DNA from: Anaerofilum hominis
Lineage (GTDB): Bacteria > Bacillota > Clostridia > Oscillospirales > Ruminococcaceae
Length of the DNA: 64,000 nt
Assembly: GCF_014287275.1 (NCBI RefSeq)
Contig: NZ_JACONZ010000001.1
Coordinates: forward strand, 434,001-498,000
Direction of reading: 5' to 3'
Each line of letters begins with the position of its first letter. Position 1 is the stretch's first letter. The notes under the pieces were generated by a model, which did no database searches, was not told the origin of the DNA, and was given only the letters and a program-made list of their open reading frames with translations. Below are positions 17,667 through 24,097 of the stretch, one piece after another. A program made the position numbers and the translations under genes.

Positions 17667-18314
17667 GTGACAAAAGCAATGCCCACTCAGAACAAGCCCT
17701 CCCTGCCGGTCATCAAGCGGCTGCCAAAGTATTACCGTTATCTGGGCGAGATGGAAAAAGAGGGCGTGACCAAGGTCTCCTCTTCCGAACTGGCGCGGGT
17801 GATGGGAACGACGGCTTCCCAAGTGCGGCAGGATTTCAACTGCTTTGGCGGCTTCGGCCAACAGGGCATCGGCTACAATGTCAAGCTGCTGCACGAAGAA
17901 CTCGGCAAACTGATCTTTGCGCGCCATCCCGTGCCCACGATCCTCATCGGCGCGGGCAACCTGGGGCATGCGATGGCAAACTATTTCCGCCAGGACACCC
18001 AGGGCTTTGAACTGCTGGCCGCCTTTGACGTGAAGCCGGAGATGATCGGCCTGACCCTGTGCGGGGTGGCGATCCGGGATATGGCGGAGCTGGAATCCTA
18101 CTGCGCCGAGCACAAGCCAAAGGTCGCAGTCATCTGCGTGCCCCGCGAGGCGGCAAAGCAGGTGGCCCAAAAGCTGATCGACCTGGGGATCCGCGCTTTC
18201 TGGAATTTCAGCCACTATGATTTTTCCATTGAGTACCCCGACATCATCGTGGAAAACGTGCATCTGGGCGACAGCCTAGCCACGCTGAGCTACGAGGTGA
18301 ACAACAATTTGTGA
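17667..18314 (+). CDS. rex: Redox-sensing transcriptional repressor Rex
   Basis: 215 residues from GTG 17667 (AAGGA six nt upstream) or 211 from ATG 17679; both are plausible. The winged helix (VIKRLPKYYRYLGEMEKEGVTKVSSSELA, TASQVRQDFNCFGGFGQQGIGY) is followed by a Rossmann NAD(H)-binding domain with LIGAGNLGHAMANY and the closing AFWNFSHYDF. Rex reads the NADH/NAD+ ratio and represses fermentative and NADH-consuming genes. It lies 33 nt after icd, an NAD(P)H-producing enzyme, so it may be co-transcribed. Confidence 0.96.
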   Translation: MTKAMPTQNKPSLPVIKRLPKYYRYLGEMEKEGVTKVSSSELARVMGTTASQVRQDFNCFGGFGQQGIGYNVKLLHEELGKLIFARHPVPTILIGAGNLGHAMANYFRQDTQGFELLAAFDVKPEMIGLTLCGVAIRDMAELESYCAEHKPKVAVICVPREAAKQVAQKLIDLGIRAFWNFSHYDFSIEYPDIIVENVHLGDSLATLSYEVNNNL

Positions 18315-18333
18315 CGGCGTCACGGCACGCCGC

Positions 18334-18367
18334 GGCGGCCTTGGTTTTTGACAGGGCCGCCTTTTTA
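18334..18367 (+). terminator. Terminator after rex
   Basis: GGCGGCC / GGCCGCC (18334-18340 with 18355-18361) followed by TTTTTA. Confidence 0.7.
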
Positions 18368-18407
18368 TTCCGGCCGCGTCCAGGCGGCAAAAGGAGGGTC
18401 TTTACAG

Positions 18408-19010
18408 ATGGCAAAACTCTTTTTTCGATATGGGGCGATGAACAGCGGCAAGTCCACCGCGCTGATGCAGGCGGCCCACAACTATGAAGAGCGCGGCATG
18501 CGGGTACTGGTGCTCAAACCCCGGGTGGACACCCGGGGCGGCGGCCGCATCGTGAGCCGGCTGGGGGTCAGCCGCACGGCCGACCTGCTGGTGATCCCTG
18601 AGATGGACCTGCTGGCGGAGGTCCGCCGGGACATTGCCCAAAACGGCGCGCTTGCCTGCGTGCTGGTGGACGAGAGCCAGTTTTTGCGCCGCGCCCAGGT
18701 GGACCAGCTGATGGCGGTGACGGTGGAGCTGGAAGTCCCGGTGCTCGCCTATGGGCTGCGCGCCGACTTTGCCACCCGGGGCTTTGAGGGCAGCACCCGC
18801 CTGCTGGAACTGGCGCACACCATTGAAGAGATGAAAACCATCTGCGCCTGCGGCCGCAAGGCGGTGTTCAACGCGCGCAGAGTAAACGGCGAATACGTGT
18901 TTGAGGGCGACCAGATCGTCATCGACGAGGGCGACGCGGTGGAATATGAATCCCTCTGCGCCAGCTGCTACTATGCGGCGCGAAAAAAAGCGCTGGGGGG
19001 AGAACCGTAA
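18408..19010 (+). CDS. tdk: Thymidine kinase
   Basis: 200 residues from ATG 18408 with AAAGGAGGG upstream. Type II thymidine kinase: Walker A YGAMNSGKST (residues 8-17), Walker B with VLVDESQFL, the aromatic LAYGLRADFATRGFEGS loop, and a zinc site built from CACG and CASC. The lasso tyrosine region VNGEYVFEGDQIVID is present. It salvages thymidine to dTMP. It has its own promoter region after the rex terminator, and a strong hairpin follows. Confidence 0.96.
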   Translation: MAKLFFRYGAMNSGKSTALMQAAHNYEERGMRVLVLKPRVDTRGGGRIVSRLGVSRTADLLVIPEMDLLAEVRRDIAQNGALACVLVDESQFLRRAQVDQLMAVTVELEVPVLAYGLRADFATRGFEGSTRLLELAHTIEEMKTICACGRKAVFNARRVNGEYVFEGDQIVIDEGDAVEYESLCASCYYAARKKALGGEP

Positions 19011-19121
19011 AGCGGGGCGCGCAGCTGCCGCCCCGCCCCGTGCTTTGCCGCCGCGCGCAAAGCAAAACGGATAGACGGCGCCTTGGGGACGCCGCGTCCT
19101 TTTCCGTTGCCGTGTGCAGAA

Positions 19122-19172
19122 AAGCGCCGCCGGAGATTGGCCCTGGGGCCCGTCTCCGGCGGCGCTTCTTTG
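19122..19172 (+). terminator. Strong hairpin/terminator downstream of tdk
   Basis: 15-bp perfect stem (19122-19136 with 19153-19167) with inner GGCCC/GGGCC pairing, followed by CTTTG, a weak U-tract. It closes the plus-strand acn-rex-tdk region before the lower-GC island. Confidence 0.7.
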
Positions 19173-19357
19173 TAATGGAGGGCCGCAGGCTCTCCTCCGC
19201 ACCCGCGGCTGCGGACGCAGAAAGGCGGGACGGTGGGGACTGATAAGATCTTCTATTTTGAAATATCGGCGGCATACCCAATACTCAAAAAATATGCTAT
19301 ACTCAATAAGCGCGCAAAAGTCGACTTTGTGCGTATCACTACCATGAAAGTTGGAAT
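19173..19357. other. Non-coding leader of the amidohydrolase/PnuC pair; base composition switch
   Basis: GC falls visibly from about 19250 on. A TATACT -10-like hexamer lies at 19298-19303, but no good -35 lies 16-18 bp upstream. No tRNA-end repeat and no integrase fragment was found here. Confidence 0.5.
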
Positions 19358-20197
19358 ATGCGAATGTCTGAACTGCAAAAAATTGATTGCCACACTCATA
19401 TTGTTAACCGTGAGATCTACTCGCAATATTGCCGGTCGTCCGGATGTGGCGACTATGCCTTGGTCATGGAATTTCTGCCCCATATGGCCAAAGAAAATAT
19501 GCCCGATAAATCCTGGTCTCTATGCGACGGCAGCGAACGCCTATTTCTCTGCCCCTCTGTGGATATCCATGGCGATATCCCCAAACAACTAAAAGAAATA
19601 GAAAAGAAGATGCTGGCACATCCCGGTTCCCGGGTCGTAGGGCTGAAGATCTTTCTCACCTATCAGGCGGGCAGGGCCGATGACGAAAGGATGTCACCCA
19701 TTTATGATTTTGCAGAAAAACACGGGTTTTCTGTTACCTTTCATACGGGTCTGCCCTCTCTGCACCTGCCCAATGATTATGATATGGATGGTTCGAATGC
19801 CCGGTATGTAAAAAATGTGGCTCTGAAATATCCTGCGGTCAACTTTATTGTCGCCCATATGGATGACCCGCGTTATGACGCCTGCCTGCAGCTGATGCAC
19901 GATGTACCGAATATGTTTACAGATTTTTCCGGCGCCTTTGAGCCGGGTACAAAAGTGGCCGAGGACGAAGAGGGAACAATAGCTGAATTCTCTCATGCCA
20001 TCCACCAGTTTCCAGACAGCTATAAACAGATCATCTACGGCACGGACTTCTGTCCGCCGATACTTTTAAGCGAAATTGAAAAATACGATGATACGATCAA
20101 AAAAATATTTGAAGAAAAACAGTTTAGAGATATATATTGGCACACCCCTCTGCGTGCTTATCCCAAAGTAGCAGAATATCTGAAGAAGAAAGGCTGA
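19358..20197 (+). CDS. Amidohydrolase (amidohydrolase_2 / TIM-barrel metal-dependent hydrolase)
   Basis: 279 residues. Metal ligands expected for the family are present: HxH in IDCHTHIV (H12, H14), a third His in VTFHTGLPS, a fourth in FIVAHMDDPRYDAC and the Asp in IIYGTDFCPP. The substrate is unknown: members include decarboxylases, lactonases and amidases. Start ATG 19358 has only a weak GAAAG site. Codon use and GC are visibly lower than in neighbouring genes. It ends 5 nt ahead of a PnuC-like transporter ATG, whose ribosome binding site overlaps its stop, so the two form an operon. A role in handling an imported ribosylated or amide compound is an inference from this pairing. Confidence 0.82.
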   Translation: MRMSELQKIDCHTHIVNREIYSQYCRSSGCGDYALVMEFLPHMAKENMPDKSWSLCDGSERLFLCPSVDIHGDIPKQLKEIEKKMLAHPGSRVVGLKIFLTYQAGRADDERMSPIYDFAEKHGFSVTFHTGLPSLHLPNDYDMDGSNARYVKNVALKYPAVNFIVAHMDDPRYDACLQLMHDVPNMFTDFSGAFEPGTKVAEDEEGTIAEFSHAIHQFPDSYKQIIYGTDFCPPILLSEIEKYDDTIKKIFEEKQFRDIYWHTPLRAYPKVAEYLKKKG

Positions 20198-20202
20198 TCC
20201 TG

Positions 20203-20952
20203 ATGTCCCGAATAAAATTGCCAAACATCGTACGATTTTTCAGATCGTTTACAAAGCTGGAGTCCTGTTACATGGCTTTCGTCATTGTCGTAGCGCTTGG
20301 AATGGTGATACTGTTCCCCGAACTTATGCTGACAAATACCAGCAGCACCTTATTGCTGTCTTGCTCGGTCATCAACGTGATCGCCAATCCAATGTGTGAG
20401 ATCATGGTATCAAAACAGTTTCGCGGCAACTTTATATTCGATATATTTGCCATTGAACTGACCTATATCATCCTGGCCTGGAATTTGGGATGGTATACTC
20501 TTATGCTGAGCTGTATCTTCTTTTGGATCCCTGTCGATGTTTTCAGTTTTATAAAATGGAGCAAAAATATAGACCGCGAGGACGAAAACATCACAGTGGT
20601 CAAGCGCTTATCCTGGAGAAAGTCGTTTGTACTTTTGACCATTGTGGTAATTTTCAGCATTGTTATGGGCAGCATCATGTCCAGCATCCCCGGCTCTCAG
20701 GACTCTTACCTGGAAGCTTTCGCTACCGCTATGGGGATGGTGAACGGGGTATTGCTCATGCTGCGCTACAGTGAACACTGGTATGCATGGATCATCACCA
20801 CCACTTTATATCTGGTGATGGATATTTCCGCCGGCGCCTATGGCCTTTTGATTGACGATTTTGCCATGTTGGCGGTGACCTTTTACGGCGTATATAAATG
20901 GTTCACCTATACCAAAGTACACAATACGATCCAGGATAAGATCGTGTTTTAG
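20203..20952 (+). CDS. pnuC: PnuC-like nicotinamide-riboside-type transporter
   Basis: 249 residues, with about seven hydrophobic helices. The C-terminal half has the PnuC-like arrangement LMLRYSEHWYAWIITTTLYLVMDI, with the aromatic W..W pair that lines the substrate in PnuC, then YGVYKWFTYTK. PnuC proteins are facilitators for nicotinamide riboside or other vitamin-like ribosides and rely on intracellular phosphorylation for trapping. ATG 20203 has AAGAAAGG overlapping the preceding stop. No NAD-kinase or NadR homologue is adjacent; an amidohydrolase is. Lower GC than its neighbours. Exact substrate uncertain. Confidence 0.78.
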   Translation: MSRIKLPNIVRFFRSFTKLESCYMAFVIVVALGMVILFPELMLTNTSSTLLLSCSVINVIANPMCEIMVSKQFRGNFIFDIFAIELTYIILAWNLGWYTLMLSCIFFWIPVDVFSFIKWSKNIDREDENITVVKRLSWRKSFVLLTIVVIFSIVMGSIMSSIPGSQDSYLEAFATAMGMVNGVLLMLRYSEHWYAWIITTTLYLVMDISAGAYGLLIDDFAMLAVTFYGVYKWFTYTKVHNTIQDKIVF

Positions 20953-21093
20953 TTAAAGAAAGGCAGCGCATCGCCCATTTCCATTGGTTTGCGGTCTGCC
21001 GTTATCGATGCACATAACGGTCATCTTCTCACCGGCGAAGTCCAGCAGACCGCCGAGGACCTGGGAGACGTTTTTGACAGAATTCTTACTCAC
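20953..21093 (-). other. Unassigned short open frame (46 codons), possibly a gene remnant
   Basis: A GTG-initiated frame runs from 21093 to a TAA at 20953 on the minus strand. It includes VLGGLLDFAGEKMTVMCIDN, which looks protein-like, but no ribosome binding site precedes it. The plus strand also stays open here. It abuts the 3' side of a tRNA-Leu and contains two GTGTGGTC direct copies just upstream (21103-21123). I do not recognise a family. Confidence 0.25.
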
Positions 21094-21143
21094 GCCTGAG
21101 AGTGTGGTCAAAAGTGTGGTCTCTGCAGATTTTTACAGGCATA

Positions 21144-21189
21144 AAAAAAGCTCCCGGAATGACTTTAAAAGTCATTCTGGGAGCTTTTT
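21144..21189. terminator. Bidirectional terminator between pnuC and tRNA-Leu
   Basis: AAAAAGCTCCC-GAATGACTT / AGTCATTC-GGGAGCTTTTT with a single internal mismatch and A/T tracts on both sides, so it can stop transcription from both the tRNA (minus) and pnuC (plus). Confidence 0.9.
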
Positions 21190-21194
21190 CACTT

Positions 21195-21281
21195 TGGTGC
21201 GGATGAAGGGACTTGAACCCATATGAAGTTGCCCTCACTAGAACCTGAATCTAGCGCGTCTGCCAATTCCGCCACATCCGC
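21195..21281 (-). tRNA. tRNA-Leu (CAG anticodon)
   Basis: Read on the minus strand: GCGGATG acceptor arm at 21281-21275 pairs with CATCCGC near the 3' end. D-arm TGGCAGACGCGC, anticodon stem CTAGA/TCTAG enclosing TTCAGGT (anticodon CAG), a long class II variable arm TGAGG-GCAA-CTTCA, T-arm GGGTTCAAGTCCC, discriminator A and an encoded CCA (21197-21195). Total 87 nt with CCA. The long variable arm and CAG anticodon agree on leucine. Confidence 0.95.
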
Positions 21282-21619
21282 ATGTGGTCGTTTGTGAGAG
21301 GTTTCTCTCTCGGCGACGTTATTTATTTTACCAAAGGCAACTCAAAATGTCAACAGTAAATTCCAAAATTTTTAAATTTTTTGAAAGACGATTTTGCCGG
21401 CTCCTTTGCGCGTTTGCAGGAGAGGTAAAACCGGCGGCCGCGATCCGGCCGCCGATCGCTTTTTCAGGACGCGTGCAGCGCTTGACCGGCCCAACATCTC
21501 AGCACCGCCGCGCTGCCCGGGGGAAAGGCGGCCTGCGCTCCCCGTCAAAAACAGTTCGCTTTTGCGGCAGCGGCGGCCAGAACCACCTTTTTCCTATGTC
21601 CCTCTGTTGCCCCCTGGGC
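21282..21619. other. Intergenic stretch with no recognisable gene
   Basis: Upstream of the tRNA on its own strand the sequence is A/T-rich (about 21300-21390, TTTTTTGAAAG-type tracts), probably the tRNA promoter zone. The rest is GC-rich tail of the SDR-gene unit. I see no gene, repeat or clear terminator. Confidence 0.5.
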
Positions 21620-22684
21620 TTATCCCGCCGCAGGCAGTGTCTTTCCCACGCGGCGGTGTTTTCTTCGCGTTTTTTGGCGTGCCTGTTTTTCTCTCAGCCG
21701 TTCGTCATGCCCGCGCAGCCAGAGCACCGTGTCATGGACTGTTTCGCGCAGGTCCCGCGGGCGGTATCCCAGTTCGGCCGTCGCCTTGTCATGGCTGAAG
21801 CGGTCGTTGCTGGACAGCGTATAAAGGGAATACCGGGTGTACAGCGGCCGCCTGCCACGCCGGCGTGCGTACCATTCCAACAAAGGTGCGGCTGCGCGCG
21901 CCAGCCAGAGCGGCAGCACGGGCAGACGCCGTGCCCCGCCCTCGCGCCGCGCCATGTCCAGCACCTCGCGCACCGCATAGTGCCGCCCGGAAAGGATATA
22001 GCACTCTCCCCTGCGGCCCCGGCGCGCCGCCGCGAGACAGCCTTCCGCCACGTCCCGCACATCCACGAAGTCATATCCTCCGCGCACACAGGTGGGCAGC
22101 CGCCCGCCCAGATAATCCGCGACCATCTGCACCAGATGATTGCCTTTTGCCGCATACGGCCCCAGGATGCCCGAGGGGTGGACCACCACCGCATCCACAT
22201 CTTCAGTCGCCAGCACGGCGCAGGTGGCCTCCGCTTTGGTCTTGGCATAACCGCCCACCACCGCGTCCGCCGAAAAGTTTCTTGTCTCGGCGATCACGCC
22301 CAGAGGATCTCCCTCCGGGATGGCATGCACCGAGCTGACGTGCACCAGGCGCGCCACCCGGTATTTTTCACACAACTGCAGGATGTTCTTCGTCCCCTGC
22401 ACATTGACCTGTTCCATCGCCTCGGTCACCCGGTCGGAAGAAATATCCACCACCCCCGCCGTGTGGAACACGATCACCCGCCGTCCCTCGGCGCCGCTGA
22501 ACAGCGCCTGCAAACTCTGTGGGTCCAGCACGTCCCCGTGGCAATAGGTCGTTCCGTCCCCCTGTGGGGGCTGCTCGCCCGGCAGTACCAGACCCCGCAC
22601 TTCTTCCCCCTGCGCGCGCAGCAAACGGACGATCGAGCCCCCCAAATGGCCTGTGGCGCCGGTCACGATATAAAGTTCATTCAT
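21620..22684 (-). CDS. NAD(P)-dependent extended SDR (dihydroflavonol-reductase / 3-beta-HSD-like)
   Basis: 354 residues from ATG 22684, with GGAG nine nt upstream (alternative in-frame TTG 22699 and ATG 22693 lie on or inside that site). Rossmann motif IVTGATGHLGGSIVRLL (residues 5-21), catalytic Tyr-x3-Lys in GGYAKTKAEA, preceding Ser in VHVSSVHA, and the extended-SDR PSGILGPY motif. It reduces or oxidises a sugar, steroid or polyketide-type alcohol; the substrate is unknown. It is divergent from a TetR regulator across a 150-nt gap, which suggests that this regulator controls it. Confidence 0.85.
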   Translation of the reverse strand: MNELYIVTGATGHLGGSIVRLLRAQGEEVRGLVLPGEQPPQGDGTTYCHGDVLDPQSLQALFSGAEGRRVIVFHTAGVVDISSDRVTEAMEQVNVQGTKNILQLCEKYRVARLVHVSSVHAIPEGDPLGVIAETRNFSADAVVGGYAKTKAEATCAVLATEDVDAVVVHPSGILGPYAAKGNHLVQMVADYLGGRLPTCVRGGYDFVDVRDVAEGCLAAARRGRRGECYILSGRHYAVREVLDMARREGGARRLPVLPLWLARAAAPLLEWYARRRGRRPLYTRYSLYTLSSNDRFSHDKATAELGYRPRDLRETVHDTVLWLRGHDERLREKQARQKTRRKHRRVGKTLPAAG

Positions 22685-22734
22685 CTTTTTCATCTCCAAT
22701 TTCCGACACCATGTTGTTTTACTTACCCCTCTGT

Positions 22735-22764
22735 ATTATAATATAAACAGGCATACTGATACAA
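22735..22764 (-). promoter_or_regulatory. Promoter of the SDR gene in the SDR/TetR divergent gap
   Basis: Minus strand TTGTAT (22764-22759), 18-bp spacer, consensus TATAAT (22740-22735), 50 nt ahead of the SDR start. The gap between SDR and TetR genes is where a TetR operator would be expected. Confidence 0.65.
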
Positions 22765-22835
22765 CGAACACTCTGCCGCCTGATGCCCGGCAAACCGACA
22801 CAAACCACAGACTTTGTGGGAAAGCGAGGCCTGTT

Positions 22836-23423
22836 TTGAAAAAATTAACAAATGACCACCGCACCCGCGTGACCCGGATGCTCATCCGCCGCGCGCTGAT
22901 GTCCCTGCTTGCGCAAAAACCGATCCAGAGCATTTCGGTGAAAGAGCTCTGCGAGCTGGCGGGGATCAACCGCAGCACCTTTTACGCCCACTACACCGAC
23001 CTGCACGACCTGCTGCAGCAGATCGAGGACGAGATGTTCGCCGACTTCGAAAAGGCGCTGGAGACCCTGTATCAGCCGGGCACGGCAGGTCCCGAGCCGG
23101 TGGCCGTCACCACCGAGGTCTTTCAGTGTCTCAAGGACAACTCCGACCTGTGCACCGTCACCCTCAGCGATTACGGGGACAAAGCTTTCGCGCTCAAGCT
23201 GCTGCAGCGCGGGCGGGAGTGCTGTGTGGAAAATTATCTGCAGTATTTCAAGGGCGCCTCACCGCGGCAGGTGGAATATTACTACGCCTTTGTCAGCGCG
23301 GGCTGCATCGGGCTGCTGCGGCGCTGGCTGGACGACGGCATGCTGCTGCCCGCAGGCGAACTGGCCGAGATGGCGGAAAACATCATGATGCGCGGCCTTT
23401 CCTTTCTGCAGGAGGAGCGCTGA
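22836..23423 (+). CDS. TetR-family transcriptional regulator
   Basis: 195 residues if started at TTG 22836 (AGCGAGG upstream); the next in-frame ATG would cut into the HTH. The N-terminal HTH contains LCELAGINRSTFYAHYTDL, the TetR recognition helix. The C-terminal ligand domain with YYAFVSAGCIGLLRRWL resembles the TetR_C_8 type. No effector can be deduced. Divergent from the SDR gene. Confidence 0.88.
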   Translation: MKKLTNDHRTRVTRMLIRRALMSLLAQKPIQSISVKELCELAGINRSTFYAHYTDLHDLLQQIEDEMFADFEKALETLYQPGTAGPEPVAVTTEVFQCLKDNSDLCTVTLSDYGDKAFALKLLQRGRECCVENYLQYFKGASPRQVEYYYAFVSAGCIGLLRRWLDDGMLLPAGELAEMAENIMMRGLSFLQEER

Positions 23424-23460
23424 GGGACCCGCGCAGTCCTGACGGCGCGCTTTTCCTCCG

Positions 23461-23499
23461 CAAAAAACGGATGCGCCCTTGGGGACAGGCGTTTTTTTG
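23461..23499 (+). terminator. Weak terminator-like hairpin after the TetR gene
   Basis: AAAAAACG / CGTTTTTT arms around an imperfect inner stem, about 40 nt past the TetR stop. Lower confidence because the inner loop is long. Confidence 0.4.
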
Positions 23500-23629
23500 C
23501 ACTCCGGCTTTCCGGGAAAGGCACCAGGATCTCGGGGAAAGCAGCGGGGCGAAGCTCCTGTTTTCCGCTCCCCGGCCTCCCGGAAAAGAGGTCGGCCGCG
23601 GCATACGCAAAAAGATAGGGACAGAGGTC

Positions 23630-23658
23630 TTGACTTTTACTTATGACAATTGTAATAT
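23630..23658 (+). promoter_or_regulatory. Promoter of the blaI-like/M56 operon
   Basis: TTGACT (23630-23635), 17-bp spacer, TAATAT (23653-23658). The -10 is covered by the first operator dyad. Confidence 0.75.
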
Positions 23659-23686
23659 AAACACAAAAAGCAATTACATTTGTCAT
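23642..23686. promoter_or_regulatory. Twin BlaI/MecI-type operator dyads
   Basis: Two sites of the K-ACA-N2-TGT-M form: GACAATTGTA and TACATTTGTC. They sit in mirror image as TATGACAATTGTAAT (23642-23656) and ATTACATTTGTCATA (23672-23686). Both match the TACA/TGTA dyads bound by BlaI/MecI/CopY repressors. They flank the transcription start, 6-50 nt ahead of the repressor ribosome binding site. Autorepression is inferred. Confidence 0.8.
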
Positions 23687-23707
23687 AGATAAAAGGAGGG
23701 ATGTTCT

Positions 23708-24097
23708 GTGAGATCACCCATCGCCCATCTGCCGGACTCTGAACTGGCGGTCATGCAGGTGTTTTGGAGGGCCGGGAAACCGCTTACCCGCCCTGAGATC
23801 GACGCGGGGCTGGCCGGACAGAAAAACTGGACGGTGAGCACGGTCGTGGCGCTGCTGATCCGCCTGGAAAACCGGGGCTTCGTCTCCCATGAAAAGCAGG
23901 GACGCGGCTATCTTTACCGCCCTCTTGTCACACAGGAAGAGTACCTTGCGGCCGAGAGCAAAACGCTGCTGGGGACCCTTTACGGCGGCGATCCAAAAAA
24001 TTTTATCGCAGCGCTGTACGGCGGCGGCGCGCTGAGCGGCGAAGATATCCGCGAGCTGCAGGAATATCTGGACAGAGCAAAGCGGGGTGATGGGTGA
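23708..24097 (+). CDS. BlaI/MecI/CopY-family repressor
   Basis: 129 residues from GTG 23708, with AAAGGAGGG seven nt upstream. The winged helix is typical (LPDSELAVMQVFWRAGKPLTRPEI, WTVSTVVALLIRLENRGFVSHEKQGRGYLYRPL), followed by a dimerisation tail with LSGEDIRELQEYLDRAK. BlaI-type repressors are inactivated by a partner M56 metalloprotease, and such a protein is encoded next, overlapping by 1 nt at TGATG. Twin operators lie upstream. Confidence 0.92.
   Translation: MRSPIAHLPDSELAVMQVFWRAGKPLTRPEIDAGLAGQKNWTVSTVVALLIRLENRGFVSHEKQGRGYLYRPLVTQEEYLAAESKTLLGTLYGGDPKNFIAALYGGGALSGEDIRELQEYLDRAKRGDG

Noticed and set aside
19250..21290. Complete integrative element at tRNA-Leu
   Set aside because: No integrase, no relaxase and no second copy of the tRNA 3' end were found in the window. 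Only composition and position hint at transfer.
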